Source: Streptomyces sp. NWU339 (lineage in GTDB: Bacteria; Actinomycetota; Actinomycetes; Streptomycetales; Streptomycetaceae). From it: a stretch of DNA of 62,936 bases. Both the position numbers and the translations under genes were made by a program. Location: the NCBI RefSeq assembly GCF_003143855.1, contig NZ_QFRK01000001.1, positions 1 to 62,936 of the forward strand, read 5' to 3'. The notes beneath the pieces are model-generated. The model worked only from the letters and a program-made list of their open reading frames with translations, made no database searches and was not told where the DNA came from. Of the stretch, positions 27,673 to 34,840 are shown one piece after another (position 1 is the stretch's first letter; each line of letters begins with the position of its first letter).

Positions 27673-27851
27673 GGGGTGGGAGGCTCCTTCCTTGTCCTTG
27701 TCCTTCTCGTCCGTCCCGCAGGTGCCCCGGGAACTCCGGCACAAACACGACGACCTCCGCGGTGCGCGCGGTTCGGCGGACGGGGTGGCAGGGCCATCAG
27801 GCGAGACGATGCTGACCGCGATCACCAGGGGACATAGCATCGGTCCCCGCA

Positions 27852-28646
27852 ATGAACACGATGACACTCTGGGACCTCAACGGCTGGCAATTCGCCGCCC
27901 TCGCCTTCGCGGCCCTGCTCGTGGGCTTCTCCAAGACCGCCGTGAGCGGGGCCAACACGGTCAGCCTCGCCATCTTCGCGGCGATGCTGCCCGCCCGCGC
28001 CTCCACCGGCGTACTGCTGCCCATCCTGATCGCCGGGGACGTGCTCGCCGTCCTCACCTACCGGCGGCACGCCCACTGGCCCACGCTGTGGCGGCTGTTC
28101 CCGGCGGTTGCCGCGGGCGTCGTGGTCGGCACCGTCTTCCTGATGTGGGCGGACGACGAGGCCGTCCGGACGTCGATCGGGGCGATCCTGCTGCTGATGG
28201 CCGGGGTGACGGTGTGGCGGCGACGAGCCGCGGAGAGAGCCGCGAAGGGGGACGGCGCCGGGAACGAACCCGACGCGGTCACCTCCCGGGCCGGCAAGCT
28301 CAAGGCGCGCTCGTACGGCGTCCTCGGCGGTTTCACCACCATGGTCGCCAACGCGGGCGGGCCGGTGATGTCCCTGTACCTGCTCTCCGCGGGCTTCCGG
28401 AAGCTGGGCTTCCTGGGGACGTCGGCCTTCTTCTTCCTGATCGTCAACACGTCCAAGGTGCCGTTCAGTGTGGGCCTCGGACTGATCAACGCGGAATCGC
28501 TGCTGCTCGACGCGGCGCTCGTCCTGTTCGTCGTGCCCGGCGCGTTCCTCGGCAAATGGGCCGTGAGCCGGATCAACCAGTTGCTCTTCGAGCGGCTGGT
28601 GATCGCGGCGACGGTGGTGGGCGGCGTGCAACTGCTGCTGCACTGA
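27852..28646 (+). CDS. TauE/SafE-family membrane transporter
   Basis: 264 residues with about eight hydrophobic helices in two halves. The first half carries the family motif LVGFSKTAVSGANTVSL; the second carries GGFTTMVANAGGPVMSLYLL. Such proteins export sulfite, sulfoacetate or similar organosulfur anions. No sulfur genes adjoin it, so the substrate is unknown. Its stop codon lies inside the heptamer repeat at 28645-28700. Confidence 0.92.
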   Translation: MNTMTLWDLNGWQFAALAFAALLVGFSKTAVSGANTVSLAIFAAMLPARASTGVLLPILIAGDVLAVLTYRRHAHWPTLWRLFPAVAAGVVVGTVFLMWADDEAVRTSIGAILLLMAGVTVWRRRAAERAAKGDGAGNEPDAVTSRAGKLKARSYGVLGGFTTMVANAGGPVMSLYLLSAGFRKLGFLGTSAFFFLIVNTSKVPFSVGLGLINAESLLLDAALVLFVVPGAFLGKWAVSRINQLLFERLVIAATVVGGVQLLLH

Positions 28647-28700
28647 GCCGGGAGCCGGGAGCCGGGAGCCGGGAGCCGGGAGCCGGGAGCCGGGAGCCGG
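28645..28700. repeat. Eight perfect tandem copies of a 7-bp unit (GAGCCGG)
   Basis: Eight exact copies, 56 bp in total. The repeat begins at the stop codon of the TauE gene and fills the gap to the convergent kinase gene. It lies outside both coding regions, so copy-number change would not alter either protein. Confidence 0.97.
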
Positions 28701-28719
28701 GGTGCGGCGGGCGCCGGAC

Positions 28720-30120
28720 CTACCGCGAGCCGAGAAAGGGCTCCCTGCCCTCCGTCTGCGGGAAGTCCCCGTGCCGGAACCGGCTGGGGGCCGCCGTGCG
28801 CCCGACCGTCGCCGCCAGTTTGCGCAGCCGCCGCCAGTCCAGGCGCGGTGGCACCGGCGCGACGCCGGGCCGCTTGCGGGGGACGCGGACCCGGAGCGCG
28901 CCGGGTGCGATGCGGCAGCGGACGGGCGCCGGCAGCACCAGGGCCTCCCCGTCGACCCCGGCTTCTACCTCCGCGCGGTCCCCCTCGATGACCACCTCGG
29001 AGGCGGTCATGATGGTGAGCCCGCTCGGCGCGGGGTCCAGCAGCAGCGCGGCGGCGTCCACCGCGCCCTCCACCTTGACGCCGAGGACACCGAGTACGCC
29101 CGAATCGAGCCGATCCCGCCGGCCCAGGCCGAAGGGATCGTCGGTGCGGTAGGGGTTGTTGCTGACCAGCACCGCCTGCGGGGCGTCGAGCGTCGTGTCG
29201 CCGACGCGGACGACCAGCCGGGGACCCTGCTGCCCGGTGAGCAGGTCGGGCAGCAGCTCCAGACTGGTGCCGATCTTGTCGTCCCGGTAGGCCGGGCTCT
29301 GCACGATCGACGCGTACGCGCCGAAGGACGCGTTGTTCACGAAGGGCTGGTCACCGGCGAAACCGAGATCGACGCGCAGCTCCACCCCGTCGGTGAGCGC
29401 GTCCAGGCAGGCGGCAGGATCACCGCGGTCCAGACCCAGGTCCAGGGCGAAGTGGTTGCGCGTTCCGGCGCTGATGACCAGGAACGGGATGCCGTGCTCG
29501 GCTGCCACGGCCGCGACCAGCGCCTGCGTGCCGTCACCCCCGGCGGCACCCAGCAGATCGGCGCCGTCCGCGACGGCCTCCCGGGCCAGAGCGGTCACGT
29601 CGTTCTGCACCTCCGGATCGAGCAGGACGACCCGGGCACCCAGGCGTTCCGCCTTCTCCCGCAGGCCGAACCGACCCACCTTGCCGCCGCCCGAACGGGG
29701 ATTCATGATGAGCACCGGCCGCCGCGGCGGCGGTGTCCGCCGCTCCCCCTGCCGGTCCCGCAGCCGCTCGCTGCCCGTCCCCCGCAGCGCGTACCGGCCG
29801 CTCCACACGGCCAGCCCCCACAGGACCAGTGACAGCGGCAGCGCCCAGAACAGGGTGACGGCGAACAGCGCGACGACAGCCGCGGGCACACACAGCACCA
29901 CCAGCCCGGCAACCCAGCGCAGCGGGCCCCGCAGGGTCAGCGTCCACCACAGGGCCGCGGCGCTCACGGCGAGGCCGGCCACGCCGCAGAGCAGCAGCGC
30001 CAGTCCCCGCAGACCTCCGTAGAGGAGCGGGAACAGCACCGCGAGCGTGGCCGCGGCCAGCGCCACCCGCGCGGACCACCGCTGGACCCGGTAGGCCCGC
30101 CTGCTCAAGTCCACGGCCAT
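28720..30120 (-). CDS. Diacylglycerol kinase catalytic-domain protein
   Basis: 466 residues from the ATG at 30120, with GGAGGAG five bases upstream. Four hydrophobic helices fill residues ~17-130. A soluble lipid-kinase domain follows: LIMNPRSGGGKVGRFGL (~138), the GGDGT-type nucleotide motif AAGGDGTQALVAAVAAEHGIPFLVISAGTRNHFALDLGL (~190-230, written here in parts) and FGAYASIV. The family phosphorylates diacylglycerol or related lipids. An N-terminal membrane region is less usual and would place it at the membrane. No neighbour suggests a pathway. Confidence 0.88.
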   Translation of the reverse strand: MAVDLSRRAYRVQRWSARVALAAATLAVLFPLLYGGLRGLALLLCGVAGLAVSAAALWWTLTLRGPLRWVAGLVVLCVPAAVVALFAVTLFWALPLSLVLWGLAVWSGRYALRGTGSERLRDRQGERRTPPPRRPVLIMNPRSGGGKVGRFGLREKAERLGARVVLLDPEVQNDVTALAREAVADGADLLGAAGGDGTQALVAAVAAEHGIPFLVISAGTRNHFALDLGLDRGDPAACLDALTDGVELRVDLGFAGDQPFVNNASFGAYASIVQSPAYRDDKIGTSLELLPDLLTGQQGPRLVVRVGDTTLDAPQAVLVSNNPYRTDDPFGLGRRDRLDSGVLGVLGVKVEGAVDAAALLLDPAPSGLTIMTASEVVIEGDRAEVEAGVDGEALVLPAPVRCRIAPGALRVRVPRKRPGVAPVPPRLDWRRLRKLAATVGRTAAPSRFRHGDFPQTEGREPFLGSR

Positions 30121-30267
30121 GACTCCTCCAGTCGCCGGCGTCATCGTAGGACGTAAGGGGGCACGGGTGTTGCCGACATCCACGGGCCTGCCCCTCGGGC
30201 GCCCCTCCGACGCCCCCATCAGGTCCCGGCCCGTCCCCTCCGGCGCCGGACTCGTACGCTCGGCGTC

Positions 30268-31008
30268 ATGTCCGCACACGTCCTGGTCCTCGGCGGTACC
30301 ACCGAGGCACGCGAACTCGCCGCTGAGCTGACCGCCCGCCCCGGAGTACGGGTGACCACTTCGCTCGCCGGACGGGTGGCACGGCCCGCAGCGGTCGCGG
30401 GCGGGATGCGCGTCGGAGGCTTCGGCGGGGAGCGAGGGCTGGCCGACTGGCTCCGCGACCAGGGCGTGACGGCCCTGGTCGACGCCACGCACCCGTTCGC
30501 CGAGCGGATCACGGCGAACGCGGCACGGGCCGCGACCGCGACCGGCGTGCCCCTGGTCGTACTGCGCCGCCCCGGCTGGCAGCCCGGACCGGACGACCGC
30601 TGGCACCCGGTCCCCTCCCTGGACGCCGCCGCCGAACTACTGCCCGGGCTCGGACAGAGAGTCTTCCTCACCACCGGCCGCCTGGGCCTCGCCGCCTTCG
30701 CCCGGCTGACCCGGCTCCACTTCACCGTCCGGTCGGTGGAGCCCCCCGAGCCGCCCGTGCCGCCGCACACGTGCGTCCTGCTGGACCGCGGGCCGTTCAC
30801 CGTGGCCGACGAGACGGCCCTGCTGCGCGAGCACCGCATCGACGTACTGGTGACCAAGGACAGCGGGGGAGCGGCGACGTCCGCCAAACTCACGGCGGCC
30901 CGCGAACTCGGCCTGCCGGTCGTGGTCGTACGCCGTCCACCGCTGCCGGAGGGCGTCAGCCCGGTGCCCGACGTGACGAGCGCCCTGGAACGCCTGGGAC
31001 CCCTCTGA
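30268..31008 (+). CDS. cobK: Precorrin-6A reductase
   Basis: 246 residues. MSAHVLVLGGTTEARELAAEL is the Rossmann start of CobK/CbiJ. LVDATHPFAERITANA (~73) and LVTKDSGG (near the C-terminus) are family hallmarks. It reduces precorrin-6A to 6B with NADPH in aerobic cobalamin synthesis. cobF is convergent, so the two cobalamin genes are neighbours but not an operon. No cobalamin riboswitch is seen upstream. Confidence 0.94.
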   Translation: MSAHVLVLGGTTEARELAAELTARPGVRVTTSLAGRVARPAAVAGGMRVGGFGGERGLADWLRDQGVTALVDATHPFAERITANAARAATATGVPLVVLRRPGWQPGPDDRWHPVPSLDAAAELLPGLGQRVFLTTGRLGLAAFARLTRLHFTVRSVEPPEPPVPPHTCVLLDRGPFTVADETALLREHRIDVLVTKDSGGAATSAKLTAARELGLPVVVVRRPPLPEGVSPVPDVTSALERLGPL

Positions 31009-31028
31009 CGCGACGGGCCGCGGACGGC

Positions 31029-31829
31029 TCAGCCGTCCCCGGGATTACGCCGCAGCAGATACGTGTCCATGATCCAGCCCTTGCGCTCGCGGGCCTCGGC
31101 GCGCAGCCGCTCGATCCGGGGAGCGGCCTCGGCGAGCGGTCCGGAGACGAGGATCTCGTCCGGGGTGCCTATGTAGGCGCCCCAGTAGATGTCGATGTTT
31201 TGACCGTCCTGACCGTCCTGACCGTCCTGGTCGGCGTACTGCCGGAAGGTCTGGTGGGCGTCCAGCATCACGACGACGTCGTCCACCCCCTCGGGGAAGC
31301 CCTCCGCGAGCCGTCGGCCCGTGGTGATCTGGACCGGGCGGGCGACCCGGTTGAGCCCCGTGCGGTGCCGGGCGACGAGCGCCGAGACACTGCTGATCCC
31401 CGGCACCACGTCGTACTCGAAGGCGACCACGCCCCGCGCCAGCACCTCCTCGAGGATGCCCAGTGTGCTGTCGTACAGCGACGGGTCCCCCCACACCAGG
31501 AACGCGCCCACCTCGCCCTCGCCCAACTCCTCGGCGATCAGCCGCTCGTAGATGTCCGCGCGGGCGCTGCGCCAGTCACCGACGGCGGGGGAGTAGGCCG
31601 CGCCGCCGGCGCTCCGGTCCCGCTCCGGGTCGCGCGCCTCGACGACGCGGTACGTCCGCTCCGGCAGGTGTGCGTCGAGCATGTCCCGGCGGAGCCCGGT
31701 CAGGTCCGCCTTCACCTCGCCCTTGTCGAGGATGAAGAACACGTCCGTCCCGCGCAGCGCCTTGACCGCCTGCAAGGTCAACTGGTCGGGATCGCCAGCG
31801 CCGATACCGATGACATGGATTTTTCGCAC
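31029..31829 (-). CDS. cobF: Precorrin-6A synthase (deacetylating)
   Basis: 266 residues. A tetrapyrrole methylase fold: the N-terminus KIHVIGIGAGDPDQLTLQAV, then AFLVWGDPSLYDSTLGILE and YDVVPGISSVSALVARH. CobF methylates C-1 of precorrin-5 and removes acetate. Near residue 205 the protein carries an in-frame DNA repeat encoding DQDGQDGQDGQ (31202-31228). Convergent with cobK, 20 bp apart. Confidence 0.94.
   Translation of the reverse strand: MRKIHVIGIGAGDPDQLTLQAVKALRGTDVFFILDKGEVKADLTGLRRDMLDAHLPERTYRVVEARDPERDRSAGGAAYSPAVGDWRSARADIYERLIAEELGEGEVGAFLVWGDPSLYDSTLGILEEVLARGVVAFEYDVVPGISSVSALVARHRTGLNRVARPVQITTGRRLAEGFPEGVDDVVVMLDAHQTFRQYADQDGQDGQDGQNIDIYWGAYIGTPDEILVSGPLAEAAPRIERLRAEARERKGWIMDTYLLRRNPGDG
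31202..31228. repeat. Three tandem copies of a 9-bp unit inside cobF
   Basis: GACCGTCCT is repeated three times on the + strand, encoding (GQD)n on the minus strand. The 9-bp unit keeps frame whatever the copy number. Confidence 0.93.
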
Positions 31830-31892
31830 GCCCCGAGTCTGCCGTACGCCGCTGACAGCGCACGCACCGCACCCCGGCCGGTACCCGCCCCG

Positions 31893-32426
31893 CTACGCGG
31901 GCTTCCGCAACCGCGGCGCCCGCGCCCCCGCGTCCACCGGAGCGCCGTCCCCCCGCTCCACCTCCGCCGCCAGCTCCCGGGCCCAGGCGACGACACCGTC
32001 GAGGTCGATCCCGTGCGGACGCGCGGACCCGGCACCCGCGGCCCACTCCTCCGCCGCGCCCGCCCCGCGCCGCAACAGCCGGGCCCCGCCGGTGACGTTC
32101 CCGCGTGCCGCGTGGGTGAGCCCCACGGCGAGCTGGGCCAGCCCCCGCCACAGCTCCCGCTCCTCCTCGGGCCCCGACTTCCAGGCGTCCTCGAACACCT
32201 CGTGCGCGTGGAACGGCTTCCCCTCGTCCAGCAGCCGCTGTGCCTCGGCGACGCTCTCCTCCGGCGGCCGGACGACCCCCTCGGGCTGCCGGGGCACCCC
32301 CTCCGCGCCGTACGGCAGCGGCCGCCCCAGCCCGTCCCGCGGCCGGGCGTTGCGCGCCCGCCCCTCACCGTCCCGGTCCCGCACGACGGCCGTCCGGTCC
32401 GGGGATGTCCTGTCCGTGCTGTCCAT
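31893..32426 (-). CDS. DUF309 domain protein
   Basis: 177 residues from the ATG at 32426; the frame stays open to 32525 but that extension overlaps the tRNA promoter. The DUF309 motif PFHAHEVFEDAWKSG lies near residue 80, with LWRGLAQLAVGLTHAARGN after it. The first ~65 residues are charged and disordered. The family function is unknown. It lies 63 bp upstream of cobF on the same strand. Confidence 0.85.
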   Translation of the reverse strand: MDSTDRTSPDRTAVVRDRDGEGRARNARPRDGLGRPLPYGAEGVPRQPEGVVRPPEESVAEAQRLLDEGKPFHAHEVFEDAWKSGPEEERELWRGLAQLAVGLTHAARGNVTGGARLLRRGAGAAEEWAAGAGSARPHGIDLDGVVAWARELAAEVERGDGAPVDAGARAPRLRKPA

Positions 32427-32525
32427 ACGCCGATTGTCCCCCGTCCGACCTGGCTTCGGCGCCGGGCGCGGTGTGCGGTAAAGTGCTGTCCACGTGATCA
32501 CGCGCTTCACCGCACGTGACCGCAC

Positions 32526-32599
<74 letters not shown>

Positions 32600-32614
32600 C
32601 TTGTGAGAGTCGCA

Positions 32615-32657
32615 GATCAGGGCCGGTTTCGGAGGTTTCCGAAACCGGCCCTTGATC
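32615..32657. terminator. Hairpin after the second tRNA-Pro
   Basis: GATCAGGGCCGGTTTCGGA (32615-32633) pairs with TCCGAAACCGGCCCTTGATC (32638-32657) with one bulged base. It can stop tRNA transcription rightward and integrase transcription leftward. Confidence 0.85.
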
Positions 32658-32662
32658 ATTGT

Positions 32663-32682
32663 TTGGGGACCAGTTGGGGACC
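32663..32682. repeat. Direct repeat TTGGGGACC x2, possible integrase arm sites
   Basis: TTGGGGACC at 32663-32671 recurs at 32674-32682, an 11-bp period. It sits between the tRNA attachment site and the integrase 3' end, where arm-type sites of tyrosine integrases are expected. The role is inferred from position. Confidence 0.5.
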
Positions 32683-32699
32683 GGCGTCCTTGCCTCAGA

Positions 32700-33380
32700 T
32701 CAGCGGGTCGCGACGAGCGGTTTCGGCAGCGAGCGCGGTGCGCGCAGCACGCTGAGGTGGGCGGAGAGCGCCGCCCCGGCGGCGGTGATCTTGTGTACGT
32801 CCGGGTGCAGGTAGCGCTGGGTGGTGGTCAGTGATCCGTGGCCGTCGATCCTGCGTAGGACGTGTACTTGGACTCCGGCGTCGGCGAACCAGGTCAGTCC
32901 GGTGTGCCGGAGGTCGTGACGGCGCAGGTGCTCGTAGCCGAGCTTGGTGACCACGTCTCCCCAGCCGCGGTACTGGTCGTGGGAGGCGGCCACGAGCGCG
33001 TCGGCCAGCGCGATGAGAGTCTCCCAGTCGGGCAGGGCGAGCGCGCGTGGGTCGAGGAGTTAGTCCTCGGCCTGCTTGTAGAGTTCCTGCCAACCGATCA
33101 CCCGGGCTGAGTTGACCTTGATGATGCCGTCACGGACTGCTTGCTCCATGAGGCGGACCAGGACGGCAATGGTGTTCTTCACCGTGGAGCGGCTGTGCTC
33201 GTCGGCGAACCAGTTCTGCACAGTGCGGTCGACGACGCCATTGGCGATCATCCGTGCCGCGAGGTGGCCCAGGGCGGGGACAACACGCATCCGCCACCCC
33301 GAGAGGTAGGCCTCCAGCGTTTTCAACTCCAGGCCGCGCAGGGCGAGGTCCATGTTCGCTTCGCCGTATGGCGAGGTCAC
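32700..33380 (-). pseudogene. Tyrosine recombinase (pSAM2-type integrase), inactivated
   Basis: Two fragments lie in one frame. Residues 1-106 (from 33380) look like the N-terminal core-binding domain of an integrase (TLEAYLSGWRMRVVPALGHL, then VDRTVQNWFADEHSRSTVKN). A TAA stop at 33060-33062 interrupts it. The frame then continues as LLDPRALALPDWETLIALAD, jumps straight to GYEHLRRHDLRHTGLTWFAD (box II, HxLRHT) and ends with GHGSLTTTQRYLH, which has the catalytic Tyr. The segment with the box I arginine is missing, and the N-terminus is short. A nonsense codon plus an in-frame core deletion make it inactive. Confidence 0.85.
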
Positions 33381-33567
33381 TGGTCGAATACCAGGCGTTG
33401 GTCAGGAGGGGCGCTTGGTTATCGGGTGAGACGACGTGATGGCGGGGAGCTGCAGGGTACGCTGCGGCCTCCTTCTCGTGATGTGGTTCGGCGTTGGCAA
33501 TGGTTGCTATCCGCTCATTGGGCAAGTGCGGCTGTTCTCCGGGGAGTACGGAACACTGGACGGATCT

Positions 33568-34377
33568 GTGGAAGAGTCCAGAGACCGACGACGCAGTTCG
33601 CGAACGGAGATCGCGAAGCCGCTGATCCCGCTGTCCAGGGTGCGGCCACAGGGCGGCGGGACGCAGGACACGCCCGATGAGACGCTGTTCGCCGCGATCA
33701 TCTACGTCCTGGTCAGCGGCTGCGCCTGGCGGGCCCTGCCACCGTGCTTCGGCATCTCGAAGTCGACGGCTCATCGCCGGTTCCTGATCTGGTCGCGGGC
33801 CGGCGTGTGGGGCCGGCTGCACGAGGAGATCCTGCACCGCCTGGACGACGCCGGACTGCTCGACCTGTCCCGGGCCGTCCTCGACTCCGCCCACGTCAGG
33901 GTTGAAAAGGGGGCGAACTCACTGGCCCGAGCCCCGTGGACCGGGGCAGGTCGGGTTCCAAGATGCACGTCCTGTCGGACGCGGACGGACTGCCCTTCCT
34001 CGTCGGCCTCTCGGCCGCCAACACCCACGACGGCCAAGCGCTGAAACCCATGATCGCCGGTCACCGGACGAGACACGACCCCCACCGCGGCCGGTACTTC
34101 AAGCCCCAACGCCTGCATGCCGACAAGGCGTACGACGTCCCCTCTGCGGAAAGGGCTGCGCGGCAAGCGGATCGGCGTGCGCATCGCCCGCAAGGGCGGC
34201 GAGTCCAGCGAACGGTTGGGGCGGCGCAGATGGGTCATCGAACGCACGATGTCCTGGCTGACCGGCTACCGCCGGCTCAACCACCGCTACGAACGCCGCC
34301 CCCGCAACTACCTGGCCTTTCTCGGCCTGGCCGCCGCGTTGTGCTGCTACAAGCGACTCGTCCGACTCACCACATAG
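33568..34377 (+). pseudogene. IS5-family (IS427-group) transposase remnant
   Basis: The first frame, from a likely GTG at 33568, reads RVRPQGGGTQDTPDETLFAA, GISKSTAHRRFLIWSR and LDSAHVRVEKG (DDE first Asp). It then needs a -1 shift at A-AAG-GGG (33906-33912) to continue as GELTGPSPVDRGRSGSKMHV, a normal frameshift point in this group. A second disruption near 34140 (HADKAYDVP, then the correct frame resumes as LRKGLRGKRIG) looks like a one-base deletion. The end (WVIERTMSWLTGYRRLNHRY, third acidic residue) is intact. The left terminal inverted repeat was not found, and the N-terminus is diverged. Confidence 0.82.
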
Positions 34378-34840
34378 GACACGGTCTTAGAGCCAGGGCA
34401 GGAAGAAGTGAGGGCCCATGAATAGGCCCCCTACCTGGGGTTCCTCCGCCAGGAGGGGGCTTTTCATCGGCCGAGGGCTGTCTCTGGGCCGTCAGGTGCG
34501 GGACGGGCCGGACCGGTCCGTACCGAAAACGGCGGCCACGCCTGCGGGTGTGCCCCTGACTCGACGGCATGAGGCTCCGCAGGGCGTGCATCCGGTGACA
34601 ACGCCCCGGATTGCTCATGGTCCGGACGGGCCCCAGAAAGCCGCCGCTTCCCGATCTGAGGGCTTCGGGGAAGCGATCAACTCCGATTCGTTCCCACGGA
34701 CCGGCCGGCACGGTCTGCTCTGGACGATGGCACTGCATCGTGGTCGAGGTCGGTGCGGGTGCAGCGTGTGCCCTTCGCGTGCCCGATGGAAAGGGAAGCG
34801 GCGGGGAACAACGGGGAACTCGAGAGGGCGCCAGACCGTC
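34378..34840. other. Gene-free stretch right of the IS5 remnant
   Basis: No coding pattern is recognised on either strand. It contains one terminator-like hairpin: GCCCCCTACCTGG (34426-34438) pairs with CCAGGAGGGGGC (34449-34460) with one bulge, followed by TTTT. The rest looks like decayed island DNA. Confidence 0.5.

Noticed and set aside
28645..28700. CRISPR-like array
   Set aside because: Seven-base units with no spacers; a simple tandem repeat.
30121..30267. Cobalamin riboswitch before cobK
   Set aside because: The conserved B12-box motif was not found in the 147-bp leader.
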